Part shown: in pieces, positions 44,921-57,865 of the stretch
How positions within the stretch are numbered: the first letter of the stretch is position 1
How the letters are laid out: the number at the start of each line of letters is the position of its first letter
Origin: Monosporascus cannonballus
Taxonomy: Eukaryota; Ascomycota; Sordariomycetes; Xylariales
DNA length: 64,000 nt
NCBI GenBank assembly: GCA_004154925.1
Contig: QJNS01000006.1
Location: 637,624 to 701,623, forward strand
Direction: 5' to 3'
The notes under the pieces: generated by a model
Seen by the model: only the letters and a program-made list of their open reading frames with translations
Told to the model about the DNA's origin: nothing
Databases searched by the model: none
Position numbers and translations under genes: made by a program

Positions 44921-47527
44921 GATCGTCCTCGAGAGTGTCGCGACCGTGGCTGTAAAAAGAAGCTAAGGAGAGCCTCTGGTATTTATAATGCGTACTTAGC
45001 GTGGGACCCTTTAATATCTTACTGGGACTGCCGATCTGCCGAAGCGTCAAGAGGATTTAGCCTAACGCCTCGCCTCGGATGGCACAAGCCTAACGTCCTT
45101 GGTTTAAGGGATTAGTTCTTGCGATTGGGCCAAGCGCCCGCGCTAGACGGAACGCCTCAATATCGGAGGCTGCCGTCGTCAGTCACATTGCATCTAGCTC
45201 CCGACTGATTCACGATCTATTGATACCCAGCAGTCGTTGTTCACGCCTATTATATGCCTCTCACCGCAGTAATGCAACCCCACACACCACCCACGGAATG
45301 GTTCCGGCGCCACAAGGTGTACGCGTGTCGCCGGGATACTACCCTGGAGGGCAACCAGTTCTTTTCTGCGCTTTGCGCGGCCTCGGCATCTACCACATGT
45401 AAAAATCTCAGAAAACCGGAAGTATGCCGTAGCTTGTCCGCGTCCCCCCCCAGCACCTGGTTAGCCGACAACTTGGCGCCCAAGATTGGCGGAACAATCT
45501 TGCCCAGTTTGGCTGATTTTGCGACGAGTGTTGATAGGAGGGCTCATTCGATTTAACCCTCAGCTGGCTTGATGACGAATCATTGAAGGAGCTCACAATT
45601 TTCCTAGCCTATTTTAAAATCGCCTAACCATGGCCTAGAAGCCATCAAAAATAAGCATGCAGCGAAACTGAAAACGTAGGGCATACATATATAACGAGTC
45701 CGAATAGAACAAGAGTCGGGATGATTGAGGACGATTACAGCTGAACTACCATCGTCAGGGACCACTTAACGATTGGGTACCAAGATCCCTACCTGGGGCT
45801 CCCGATATTCTGGTAAGAATCCCGGCAGCCTGGCACGGTACTCATAGCCCTGCTAAGTGGGGATCAATCAAAGCTAATCAACGTTCAAGGGTCAATTAAC
45901 ATTTCAGAGCAGTTCAGAAATGACGCGGAATGTAACAGCAAAGCTCGGTCTCAGCCGAAGGCTACAATCTTCTAAGGCCATATCGCAAAGAACTTGTGCG
46001 GTGCCTCCCCATTATCGTATGTGGGCTCTGGTATTTGCAGAGCTCGTGGGATGATGGTGGTATATGTGATCCTTGTATATCTCCATCAGATGTTGGTCCG
46101 ATTATCTTTAAAGCTAGGTAAGAAGATACATAATTTATCAATAACAGGGCCAGGGTAAGTTACAAGAGACCCTCATACAGCAATACCGGGGGCTTACTAT
46201 GTGTATGGCGCAGCAAACCGGGGTTACCGAGATTAGTAAAACGCTAGTGAAGGGTGTTTTGTCTGCCAAGTCATGCAACATTGTGATCGTTCGCGCTATG
46301 TAAAACCGTAACATGAGCCCCGGCCCGGGTCTCAACCTTCGTCTATGCTATTATAGGGTCGGCGACCTACAGTACACCAGTTCATTTCCGCAGCCCTGTC
46401 AAAAGAGCCCCATTCTCTAAACTCGTACCTACTCGCATGGCATCCCTATAACATGTGCATCAGACATCCATCCGCAGTTAAGGTTATACCTCCACGCACT
46501 TTCGTCCGCTAGGTATCGAAATTGTCCGGCCCGGCCCGAGATACATAAGAGCCCCCGAGAGAAGCTGGGTCCTTCCTTGCGAATAGAACATAGCCATAGT
46601 TGCTTGCAAGAAGATATTGTGGGAGTCTAAGTATATCCCACCCGCAATAGTCGGCTCACTGTTGATAGGCGTCATAGTAACCCATTTTATAGTATATCTG
46701 CGGAATAACCCCAACCCTGCGTCATTCTCTAAGGTACAGATATACCCTAATGAGGAGAAAGCATATCTATTCATAACCGTTTGCATTCATATCACTCTAC
46801 GTGTGTCCTCGTTCTGATTTCACAGTATTGTGGCCCTGGCTCATCTCAGCCCAACCCGAACCATTCTAACTTGAAGACATTGCAGCGTTGCCAGTATTGT
46901 CCCCTTTGCAAATCGTTGAAGTCATGGAACGATGCGCGGTCTAGGAGGGCATAGAAGAGATGCCGGAACCTCATGGGGTGATCATTACAGACGAGGAGGC
47001 TACCTAATTCAAGTGTCTAGAGTAATGACACATTGATCATTGATATAAACGTCGTAAAGGATCAAATAGGGACGGGTATACAACTAGGCCTAAAGTCACA
47101 ACCAAGATGTTCTATGAAAATAACCAAGCCGGCATATGCATAAAAAGAAACCAAGTGTTTTTGAGGGTGTAACGTCCAACTTCTAGGTTGAGAACAGCTG
47201 CTTTCACTATGCGGTGGTCCAACTGCTTAGGGAGAACCGGGCAATGCGAGGGAAATGCTATGGGTCAATTGGATCTAGCAGGCCTAAAAGGTAAAAGTAG
47301 AATAAAGATGGTCAGCGGATCTCTCCTTATCGTACTGCCCCTAAACATCACCCCTGGCGGTTGTAGTCATCCCACTAGTCTTGATTTCAAGGAGCCCTAC
47401 ATCTACGGACATATATAGGTTCTGATAGCACCAGCCAACTCAACCCTCATAGACAAGACACCATAAGTACGGTTCGTGCTATTACACGTGACCAATACAT
47501 GCTAACTCGCCCCATTCAGCTCAAAGC
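44921..47527. other. Long spacer, no gene recognised
   Basis: Only short ORFs. 45250-45560 has overlapping frames on both strands with a short Cys/Ala segment but no support for a gene. Confidence 0.45.
44981..44987 (-). promoter_or_regulatory. Candidate TATA box of membrane-tailed monooxygenase
   Basis: TATAAAT on the minus strand, 61 nt upstream of the ATG. Confidence 0.4.
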
Positions 47528-48344
47528 CTAGCCTTGCCAGATCGCGGGCCCCGGTGCTGTGTAGCTGGTCGCCACAGGATAGTAGGACCAAAGCAGGCCC
47601 GGGTCATTCGCCCGGTATGCCCCAGGGAACGCCACCAATGGACCGGGGTTGCCGTTTCCACCACCTGCGACCTCGACCTGGGCGCAAGAGAGGTAAATCT
47701 GAGCTCCCCCAACGGATTGTGCCTGGTGCAGGGCAATGCTCTCGACGCGGACGAGGTACTTGCCGCTCGGGACATTCCTGGGAATCGTGAACTCCACAGA
47801 CTGCTTGTCTGGTGGGCGTTAGGTGTTAGCATATGGCTTCCATTCAGCTATGGAGGGAGTGGAGCCTTACTGTATGCCGGCCAGGTATCCTCGCCCGAAG
47901 TAAGTTGACCATTCGCGTTCTTAACCGCGCTGATGCTGCCGACCTTGAACCAGACGTTGCCGGCGGCCTCCCACGTGTTGATGTCCGCTCCGTCCGGGAC
48001 ACGAGCCATGTAGAACTGGACAGGGCCGAAGTGGGTGATGGATGACATGGCAATGAAACCGAGCTTATCGCGGGCAGTCACCTTGGCTGTCCCGGTTCCC
48101 GGGCGCATCTGGAAGCAGCGCATATCCGGGCTGTTGACATCCGTTACCCCGAAGTTCCCCTGGTAGTTCTTAGTCTGACGAATGGATGTCCATTCTTTGG
48201 TCTCGGCAACGCCACCGACGATGAGCTTAGAGAACCGATCTAGTCGTATGTTAGACGTAGTTCCGTCATAGGGGGTTCGCGGGTTTTCTGACAGTGGGCT
48301 TGGGCAGTTGCTGCCATAAACAGCAAACCGTTGAGGAGCTGCAT
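47528..48344 (-). CDS. AA9 lytic polysaccharide monooxygenase
   Basis: Exons are complement(48293..48344), (48239 to 47871) and (47808 to 47528), phases 1, 1 and 0, giving 233 aa. AA9 enzymes are secreted copper oxidases that cleave cellulose or related glucans. The signal peptide ends TAQA and the mature protein starts at His17: HYRFSKLIVGGVAETKEW, the first copper ligand. Intron 1 splits the codon right after this His. The second ligand lies in SSITHFGPVQFYMARVP and the axial Tyr in GAQIYLSCAQVEV. The end, YTAPGPAIWQG, is the usual AA9 terminus, with no CBM1 or linker. It is transcribed away from the second AA9 gene 1.5 kb to the right. Confidence 0.95.
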
Positions 48345-48440
48345 CTTCAAAATCGAAATGGGAGCTGGCGATGAGTTCAACTAAGGCGCGGACAGGGAAC
48401 AGTAGCCACTAGACGTAGGACAGGGAGTGCGAAGCTACTA

Positions 48441-48447
48441 TTATATA
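48441..48447 (-). promoter_or_regulatory. Candidate TATA box of AA9 gene (minus)
   Basis: TATATAA on the minus strand, 97 nt upstream of the ATG at 48344. Confidence 0.4.
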
Positions 48448-49570
48448 CCCCAGGAGTAGAGAAGGCGTCCATGTGGCAACTGGAATCCTATTACCGAACG
48501 GGATAACGACAAACCAGGTCTAATGTGACAGAAGCTCATTCGGTCGTACCAATGTGTGCTTTCGTAGAGAAAATGATAGGTATCCATTATATATAGTGTC
48601 TATTTAGCCTATTCTACCAACTACCAGGGTAGGCATCCGGATATGGGTGGGTAAACCCCAGTTATACTATATAATCTCGGGAGTAGCCCTGGTAAGCATG
48701 GTTCACGTAACTATTGATCCATTAAAAGCACACATGGCGCAAGTTGATCCTAGAAGCGGGCCTTCTTCCCACGACTGCACCGTTCAAGATCCCTTCCACT
48801 GCCTCGGGATATCCAAGAACATAGAAGCTCAGGACACAAGGAGCAGATTGCAAGTTAACCAAGGGGCCTTCCGATAGTCTCTCACCCTACCGACGCTGTT
48901 CAGATGGTAGCTTCTCGCAAAATATATCTCGAAATCTCATCAATTCCACTTGGGATACCGAGATTTAAACGAAACCAGATAAACTCATCACCGGATCTGG
49001 CCGTAGAACCCCAAACATGTCTTTGAGATTGCAGGCCGGTCTCAAACGCTTCGTTTAGAGCCTTAGCCCTACCAGCTTAAGCAATGTACTTGATGGAGAG
49101 ACACATACCGCCCCCCTTTTTCTTGAAGCTTCAGCTGATTCATGCTACCCACAACCGTCTTCCAACTGTGTCTCATCAGACTCGGTTGTTTGATCACTAA
49201 GTATGGTATGAGAATCGAAGAATCTAGGAAGTGTATGTATTACTGCTTTTAATATTCGGCAGTGTTGCCGCACCATATACGCTGAAGAGCTTCTTCCCAA
49301 GTCAAGTTTGCCAGCTTCCACAGCATATGAAGAGGAATCCAGTCAATGCAAACACGAGAGTTGAATGAAAAGTCTTGGGCCGCTTCAGCTAATAACATAT
49401 ATGCCATAATTGAAACCCAATCTAGACATGCGTAGCTGCAGCTCATCAGTAACGACCGAGAGCATAGTACATGTTTAGGCCGGCGACGATTTTATTCGTG
49501 ATTGTGCTGGATAGGTGGAAGAAATGCAACCGGCGACTAGCCTCTCTCTGCCCTAATGGTTACTGGGAAC

Positions 49571-49579
49571 TATAAATAG
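49571..49579 (+). promoter_or_regulatory. Candidate TATA box of AA9 gene (plus)
   Basis: TATAAATAG, 278 nt upstream of the ATG at 49857, which would imply a long leader or a second start region. Confidence 0.3.
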
Positions 49580-49856
49580 TTTCGCTACTTGTTGCAGCAT
49601 GCCCTGTCTCGGGAAGACACATATAGTGTGTGTAGGCGTGCCGTGTGCTTGGTGGGTGGGTCTTCGCCTATATTGACGCGGATCGACACGCGCCGTTACC
49701 CCTATTCGTCCCGCAAGTCGAGTTCCAGCCCCTATAGATGCGGATCTATAAGACGTTTCGCTGGACTCTCCCTTCTTTCCACATGCCCACCACTACCGGT
49801 CGGTCTCGTCCGAGCCAAACTCCATTCCTACCAGGCCTTTTCAACCCGCCGCGGCG

Positions 49857-50681
49857 ATGAAGGCCACAGCAGTAGCCCTCTTCGGCCTCGCGGCCCTCGC
49901 ACCCGGACACTTGATCTTCCAGAAGGTGTCCGTCAACGGCGCCGACCAGGGCCTGCTGAAGGGCGTGCGCGCGCCGGACAGCGACTACCTTATCCAGAAC
50001 GTCAATGATGTGGACTTCGCGTGCAACAAGGACATCCGGCACAAGGACAGCACCATCATCCCGATCCCCGCCGGTGCTAGGGTCGGCGCGTGGTGGGGCC
50101 ACGCTATCGGAGGGCCCCAGGGCGCGAACGATCCCGACCACCCCATCGCGGCGAGCCACAAGGGTGAGTACCGTAATGCTCCTGTCTGTCTTGTCGCAGA
50201 GAGCGCCTTTGTGTTCTCGGCCACAGTGACATGCTAACGGGACGAAATAGGCCCCATCTCGGTGTACCTCGCGAAGGTGGACAACGCGGCCACGGCCGGA
50301 ACGACCGGGCTCAAGTGGTTCAAGGTGGCCGAGGCTGGCCTGAGCAACGGAAAGTGGGCCGTCGACACCATGATCGCCAACCAGGGCTGGCACTACTTCA
50401 CGATGCCGTCGTGCGTGGCGCCGGGCGACTACCTGATGCGCGTCGAGCTGCTGGCGCTGCACTCGGCGTACGCGGCCGGCGGCGCCCAGTTCTACATGGA
50501 GTGCGCGCAGATCCGGGTCACTGGCTCGGGGACCAACAAGGTGTCCAGCTCCGTCAGCTTCCCCGGCGCGTACTCCGCCAACGACCCCGGCATCACGATC
50601 TCCATCTACGATAATAACGGCAACCCAAATAACGGTGGCAAGCCTTACGCAATCCCGGGACCTCGACCCTTGACATGTTAG
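49857..50681 (+). CDS. AA9 lytic polysaccharide monooxygenase
   Basis: Exons 49857..50163 and 50251..50681 join in phase 1 across an 87-nt intron (GTGAGT donor, GAAATAG acceptor), giving 245 aa. The signal peptide [17 protein letters not shown] is followed by His18 ([11 protein letters not shown]), the first copper ligand. The second ligand is in the [15 protein letters not shown] block (the intron falls right after it) and the axial Tyr in [13 protein letters not shown]. It ends [11 protein letters not shown], with no carbohydrate-binding module. Its low identity to the neighbouring AA9 by eye (different N-terminal loops: GADQG here, VAETKEW there) suggests distinct subtypes rather than a recent tandem copy. 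It converges on EF-3. Confidence 0.95.
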
Positions 50682-51160
50682 GTTGGTCCCTCGGATACCT
50701 GTACGCATGTGTGAGACCCACCGAGTGTCAATTACGCAGATGAGAGTATGAGCCCGAAGCACGTCGTAGGCACGGGTTGAGAGGTTGGCGTATCAATTGA
50801 CATAGGGCATCTTCATAGCAACTTCATGCGCGTCGCGAAGCAAACAAACCGCTGTCCATCACATCGTCTATTGAACGATCTCCTCGTCTATCTATTGGTA
50901 TCCCCATAACTGTGACTAAAACCCCGAGAGACAAAGCCCCTGGGCCTCCAATCCAGAGGTGTGCCTTCCCGATCATCCTGGTCGCATGCAGAGGATGCGC
51001 CGTCCTCGGCTGATCCTATGCAACCTATGGCGCTCGAAAAACAGAAAACAGGCCTAACCATGCAACCCCAAACTTTTGAAATCATGTCCATGAATCGGTA
51101 TTACGTCGTGGCAGGCGGTCATATGAATATATGCCGCTAATTCTAGGGGTAAGGCGGCAT
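50682..51160. other. Convergent 3' spacer
   Basis: Separates the AA9 gene and EF-3, whose 3' ends face each other. No other feature seen. Confidence 0.5.
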
Positions 51161-54100
51161 TTAAAAGTCCTCCTCGTCGGAGAACACCTCCTCACCACGC
51201 TTCCGGCGGGCCATACGCTCTGTGTCTTAAGTTAGTAATTGCTCAGTCGTGCGCTGTCGGCAAGGTTTCAACTTACCCTTCTTCTTCTTTCTCGCCTCCG
51301 AGGACGTCAGCTTGGACTTCTTCTTCGTCGTCACGATCTTATTGCCCATGGCGTCGAATTTCTCTTCCTCGTCGTCGTCCTTCTTGTCTAACCGAGGACC
51401 GCTGCCCTGGCCCTGCACCCAGTTGTGTCCGGAAGGCGTCATCTTGCCGTCCATGACGGCCCAGACCTCCTCAGTCAAGTCCTTGGTGAACTCAGCACTG
51501 TGAGTGATGATGATGACACCACCCTCGAACTTCTTCAACGCCTTTGACAGGGCACCGAGAGAGTCTCTGTCAAGATAGTTGGTAGGCTCGTCAAGAACGA
51601 TCAAGTGGGGTCGCTGCCAAGAGCAAGCCGCCAGGACGACCTTGACACGCTGACCACCGGACAAACCACGCATGCGAGAGTGGGAGACGAGTTCGGCGTC
51701 CAGGCCGAAGTTGGCGCAGTGAGACTCAATCTCCTTTCGGACCAGAGGGCGGAACTGACCAGACGCCAGAGCCTCCTTCATATCGACGTCGGCAACCATC
51801 TTCTGGTGAGAGGCCAGAAGCTCGTTTCGCGGAAGCCAGGCGTTGTCGGCAGTCATCATGGGAACCCATCGCTCGTTCTTCATGCCGACGTTCTCACCAA
51901 GGGCGAAAGAACACTCGTACTCGTAGCTGTTCTTGAACTTTCTTCGGCTGTGGATACCAATGACACGTCGTTGGCTGCCCTCGACTCTGAAGATCTTGTC
52001 CATAGCCTTCTCGTCCTCTTCGGTGATGATCTTGTTTGCACGATCCATGGTCTCACGATCCTCACCAGTTTGGAATCGCCACTGGATGTACTCAGAAGGC
52101 GTCTTGTCCAGGTGGTTATCGATATGGGCGAAAGCGTGCTGCTTGATGTAGGCGATACGGATGTTCTCGTGCTGGTAGATCTCACCACCAGTGGGGATGA
52201 GCTCACCAGTGAGCACGTTGATGAGGGTAGACTTGCCAGCACCGTTAGGACCGATGACGGCAATACGGGAACCCAGAGAGCATTGGAAGGTGATGTCGGT
52301 AAGCTGAGGCTTGGGGGTGCCGGGGTATTGGAAGCTCATCTTGGTGGCACGCAGGATGGCCTTGGCCTTGGTCTTGACACCCTCGAGGAAACCAGGCTCG
52401 GGGAAACTGAACTCGATCTCAGATTCGCCCAGCTCATAGTACGACTTGGCCGAGGGGTTCTTGCGGACGAACTCCTTCAAGTTACCCTTGTACTTCTTGA
52501 GCTTGAATCGCTCGTAATGGATGATGTATTGAGTGACGTTGTCGAGGAAGCCACTGTCGTGGGAGACGATGATGGAAGTGCAAGGAGAGTTGATCAGGTA
52601 GTCCTCGAGCCACTTGACGTTCTTCACGTCCAGATGGTTGGTAGGCTCGTCGAGAAGCAGGATATCAGGAGACTCGAAGACAGCACGGCATAGAGCCAGC
52701 TTCATTTTCCAACCACCAGACAGAGCAGTGATCTCACCAGCAATCATAGCAGAAGTGAAGCCGAACTCATCAAGGCGCTTCTCGACCTCCTCTCGGCTCG
52801 TGTCGACGCCGGCCTCTTGAAGCTTCTTCATGGTCCAGTCAATGGTTGTCATTTCGGTATCAGCAGAGTCCAAGTCGTGCTCCACGAAGACGGTCTTGAC
52901 TTCGCTCTGCTTGGGGAAGCCCTCAACCTGTTCGTTGTTGATGGCACGCATCAGGGTAGACTTGCCGGATCCGTTGGGACCGCAGAGACCGTAGCGGCGA
53001 CCACGCTTGAGGCGCAGGTGTGTCTGGTTGAGGAGAATCTTGGCACCGTAGGCGAGGGAGAAGGTGCAGTTGCAGAGATCCTCTCCGTCGTCATCAGCAT
53101 CCTCCTCCTCCTCGGCCGCATCCTCCATGCCGGGCGAGGCGCGCTTCCGGAGGGCGTCGACAACCTTCTCGGCATCGGCGTCGCCTACAAGGACGATGAC
53201 GAAAGGCTTGACGGCGGCGGCCCAAGTGGAAGCCTCAGTCTCCTTCTCATCGACGAGCTGTCCACCAATGGCAGCAACGTACTCGGCGACAGCAGAGAGC
53301 TTTTCAACGATGGCGGAGTGCTGGTTGGGGACGATAGCCTTAAGATGTCCGAGGACGGTAGCAATGTCACCATCATGCCGGACCTCGGGGATCTTGCCAT
53401 CCTTGACGGCTCCAACACGGATAAGGGTATCCAGAGCCTGCTTGGTCTTCTCACGAGCCTCGGGGTCAGCCAAGTTCTCGTAGTTCTTCTCAAGACCCGG
53501 CATCATCTTGGGCAGGAAAGGAGCGACAATGCTTGGGTCATCGACGAGCTTGCACATGTTGTCCACAATGACGGCAGCCTTTCGCTTGATGGCGGTATCT
53601 CGCTCAGCAAGACCACGGTCAAGCAGAGGAACCATGAGAGCAAGAGTAGGCTCCTGGACCTCAGTGACGAAAGTGGTAGCACCCAGCAAGTGAACAGTCT
53701 CGGGGACGTTCTCGGGCTTGGCGATACACTTGATGAGCTCGGGAATGAAGCGCTCGATATCCTTGTTGACAATCAACTCGCAAATCTTCTCCATGGTCTT
53801 GTAGGCATGTTCCTTGACCTCCTTCTTGGTGTCCCACATAGACTCTGAGATAACGGGAATCAGGTCGGGAACACGGAAGGCCAGCTGAGCAGGGGCGTTC
53901 TTGACGAGGATGTCGACGCAGTCGAGAGCAGCGATCTTCTCGGGCCACTTCTGAGCGGTAAGGATAGAGTTGATGATGTGAGGCAGAACGGCCTTGACAG
54001 CGTTAGGGCTGATGGCCTCGATGATGGCCGTAGCGGCGGTACTGGCGGCATTCTTGACACCAGTGATCTTGTCGCCAATAGCGGCCAAGACCAGAGGGAG

Positions 54101-54956
54101 CAGGACGACGAGGTAGGGCTCGACGTTGGCGGAAACCTCGGAGTGTTGGGCAATGTCCTTGATGGCAATGCAAGCCTTCTCACGCGCAAGGGCATCCTTC
54201 TTGTTGGCGATCTGCTTTTTCAGACCCTCAACAGTCCTGCAAGAATCACACGTTAGTAAACTGCTTCTCTCAAAGTTTGATAGTGACTTTCGTGTACGAG
54301 AAAGGCGGGAGTGGGGCCGAGGCAAGAGGGGCACTGGTGGAATTTTTCACGAGGGTTCTCATTTCGCAGGATCACCACCCGCAAAAATAAACCAGCTGTG
54401 AAACGAATGGGGTAGATCCGGGGGCCCAAAGTCAAGGGCCACCAGCTTCGTCTCCCACAAAAGAGCAGCCAGATCCGACCACCAAGCCCATAACTTCCTA
54501 CTCATAGTGAAGCGAGAGGGAATGGTAGCGAAGCGAGTATAGCCCGCTGGCAAGGGAAATCGTAGTCGAGGACATCTAAGGGCATACACATGTGTATAGA
54601 GAGAATGGTTGCCAAGGGGTAAATTCCACTCCTAGAAACAGAATGCTCTGTACGGTTGGGTTGGGCATCGCTAGCGCGACTGGTGTAATTTTTTTTGTGG
54701 CGTGGTCAAGGAAAACGGATGAGGCGGAGGTTTTTCTGGAGTCTCTGCAGATGCATACACGGAATAAAGGAAATTCTTGAATATCGTAGGGGTTGTCTTA
54801 CTTGATGGGGCAATCCTGATCCTCGATTCGACCGTTGATGAAAGATGCCAGGGCGGTAGTGGCATCCTTGGTAGCGGCGGCATCCTTCGCAATGCTGAGG
54901 TTCTGGAAGAGGTCATCCAGGACCTTGAGCGACTGGGCGTTCTCCTCAGCAGACAT
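51161..54956 (-). CDS. TEF3: Translation elongation factor 3 (EF-3)
   Basis: Exons are complement(54802..54956), (54236 to 51277) and (51219 to 51161), closing to 1057 aa, the normal EF-3 length. This fungal ribosome-bound ABC ATPase promotes release of tRNA from the E site. The first exon reads [19 protein letters not shown]; a 565-nt intron follows, long for this window and usual for a highly expressed gene. HEAT repeats fill the N-terminal third. ABC domain 1 has [23 protein letters not shown] and [12 protein letters not shown]; domain 2 has [25 protein letters not shown] and [12 protein letters not shown], with the chromodomain-like insert before the second signature. The last small exon gives the basic-acidic tail [19 protein letters not shown]. 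Codon use is strongly biased to C-ending codons, as expected for abundant translation. Nothing is broken. Confidence 0.97.
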
Positions 54957-57865
54957 TTTGACCGATATTCCCCGTTGGAAGTCGTCGGGTAAGGGTATTA
55001 TGGCAGGTAAGGATGTGTTTTCGGTCGGATCGTTCGCTCGTTCGATGGAAGAAACCGGAAATCTAAATCAACAACGCTCTGGTATCGTCTATCTAACCAG
55101 GGTACGTTGATTGCAAAAGCCCGTAGATTGCTGATGGAGGGAATCAGGAATCTACTCTATAATGGCTCGGGATCTCTTCGTCTTCGTCTGATGACCAGAA
55201 AAGTCGCAGACTGGGAGACAAGAGAAGGGGGAAGGGAAAGAAACCGAGTTGGAGGATTTCCGGAATTCTCTGTTTCTACTTCTCCTCTTGAAGAAAAGAG
55301 AGAGTACGGAGAGGGAGGGAAAAAGAAGGAAGATGGAAAGAGGAAGAGGAAGATTTGAAAGGGATGGTCTCAGGGAGGCTGTCAGCCCTCTTTTATTTTT
55401 GGTACACCACTCAAATTTTTTCGGGCCAACAAGAAATTTTTTTGCCATTTCCACGTTGGGTCAGCGGGAAGGGGGCGAGGGGCAACAGAAAATTGGCAGC
55501 TTCTGATAGTGGGCTGGAGGGGGAAATGCCTTGAACGCCACAGGGATTGATTCTAGGGGGGGCATAAAAGGCGGTTTAGCTAATCCTAAAGAGGCTTGAG
55601 TGTCTGCATAGGGCAGGTGCTCGAACCAAGTGTCCCCCACCAAATCACTTTCCCTTTCGCCACAAGATGGCCAAACCTTGATTGTCGATTGGTCATAGTC
55701 ACTTTAGCTTGAAGACGCAGTGGGCGATTCATCTTATCGGCTTATCAGCAGTGGCCAAGTCAGATCCTGGGGTCCCGGAGAGAAAGCGGTGAATGCTAGA
55801 ACCATAGATAAATACAAAATAGAATCCATTAATTAACAATAATACATCTCATTTCATTGCATGATAAGCAACATTCTGATTGGTTCGATTATAGTCCGTT
55901 TGAGCCAAGCACAAGGGTTCCCAATTCTCAAAACGAAAAGGTCCGGCGTCTTATCACTCTGGCTTACCAAGTCATGCCTGCCAGTGACAGCTGATGGTCA
56001 AATATGGTCTCTGCACTGAGTTGACAACAGAGGCGTCGTTGCCCCGGGGTCATTTAAATATATCCATAGATTGGTCGAGACTGGGTGTTGCTGATTTCAA
56101 AGCATGCGGCCATCGTGGCTGGAGGATAGATTACGAGGTTTGAGACCAGCCCCGCGAATCAACCTCCAGGGTTCTCCTGGAGAAGTCTTGAGGGTCCTGA
56201 GGGGCTGTGGAGGGTCTTCTCAGCTGGCGGTATTCAGCCATTATTTATACGTACCTCGCATAACCTTAAACGAACGACCCCTGACGCTTCTATTGCGAGG
56301 ATTATGCACTACGTAAGAAATATAATCGAACTCGGTCACCGCCCCTACCGAAACAAAGGCCAAGAGAGACCACGCAGTCCACGACACCGTTTGCATCCAC
56401 AACCGCGGGTCAAGCTACTGGTAGCTCTAGACCAAAAGATTGTCGGATTCCTTGCTCGAACTTCTCAGCAGGCTAGTTCGCTCGCTTATTGTTGTTTTAC
56501 GCCCCGCCACTGATTCTGTTCTCTCGTCACGGAGTTGCCCGGTCATGCCTGCCTTCCGCAATTTGCTAACCAGCGTCTTTACATACAATACCCATAGGCT
56601 GTTCGGTCGTCCCAAGAGCCAGCCCAATGACGATTTGGCAACTAGGTCTTCCCAACTGGGCAGTTTTCCAATTGATATCCAAAAACGTAGTAGTCTTCAC
56701 CTGGCATTTCTGCTGGCACGACTTGACGCTGCTTAGTAAGCACGTGCAGTTTGGCTAAAAGTGTCAACAACTACCTAGTAGTTGTCACTCGTTGACTGTT
56801 CACAAGTTTCTTAAGAGGTTCGTGTAACATAGTCCCACCCTTTTTCGAAAAGAATGTCGCAACGAAATTCGCGCTATTATAGAGTGCATTACCGCGATTA
56901 TGATCTTCCGGGGAAGAGAAATATGGCTTCCTAACTGTCACAGTTAAGCTGATCGGAAGATAAGGGCATAAGGTGTGGAGGGTGATAATTGTCTGACTAG
57001 AATTAGGCTCTAAGGAGTAGTGGCTAGGGAGCTCTCGATATACTGTGGGCTCTCCGGAATAAGTTATTCCGGGGTGCTTGGAGCTTTGATGACTAACAGA
57101 GATACCCCCTATTCTACGACTGAAGCTTATAAAGAGCTAGGAGCTGTCCAATGGCACATGACATAGAGGGGGCTAGTCAGCGGTACAATAAGCATGGGTG
57201 TCATTCGCTTGCCCCCTATAGTCAACTCTGGTGGGATTAAAGTTAGAGCAGTTAACACGGAAAGCGTCCACATCACCCCGGGAAAGTTTACAAATTCGTC
57301 AAGCCACCAATGAGACTAGGACATGCTTATGAATAGGAAGCTCTGGGGGTACGTAGCTTCTAAGCAAAAGGCACAACCCAGAGAGCATCACACGATGCGT
57401 TCATACCAAGTGATAATGGGAAGCATGTAAAGGGATACGTTAAGTGGATTGCGGACCCTCGGGCCATGTGGAGTGTTGATATCTCAACAGCCCTTTACAT
57501 GGCATTCGAATTAAGGATGGCTACCTCATTTCGAATATTGTCTTTGTCCAACCCTCGGGCTTCTACAGCACAATGGGACTCCTGCTCGGTCGCTTCCGGA
57601 TCGGCCATTTAGAGCTACCATTGACTACGGGTTATGAACCTTTGTTCCCCGCCGAGCTCAGCATCCGGGAACGGTATCTGCAGCGTTCTTAGCCGTAGAA
57701 TACAATGAAAGGCAATTTGATTGACCCTCTTCCGAATGTCGGTGGCACTATGCTCTGCTTTCTGGCCCGGCAAGTTGGTCACAAGAGCATACGATTGTCC
57801 GTCTCCGTATATATCTGCTCGTCAAAAACCAGTCGTCAAGGCGTATCCCTCACATAGACCTAACC
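54957..57865. other. EF-3 upstream region and spacer
   Basis: 54957-55460 is purine-rich on the plus strand (pyrimidine-rich on the EF-3 sense strand), as in promoters of highly expressed fungal genes. The remainder has only short ORFs. A small palindrome lies at 57054-57072 (CCGGAATA, AGT, TATTCCGG). Confidence 0.45.
57054..57072. repeat. 8-bp perfect inverted repeat, 3-nt spacer
   Basis: CCGGAATA-AGT-TATTCCGG. It could be a dimeric-factor binding site or chance. Confidence 0.5.

Larger units (their letters stand above)
48345..49856. other. Shared divergent promoter region of the two AA9 genes
   Basis: About 1.5 kb without a gene between two AA9 genes that point away from each other. TATA-like boxes lie near both ends. 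Binding sites for wood-degradation regulators could not be scored by eye. Confidence 0.45.

Noticed and set aside
45250..45560. Overlapping 77- and 100-codon ORFs on opposite strands
   Set aside because: Neither has a convincing domain or splice pattern; kept as spacer.
51605..53848. Two long plus-strand ORFs (362 and 343 codons) over EF-3
   Set aside because: They lie fully antisense to the intact EF-3 exon; Leu/Val/Asp-rich sequence is what the complement of its biased codons produces.
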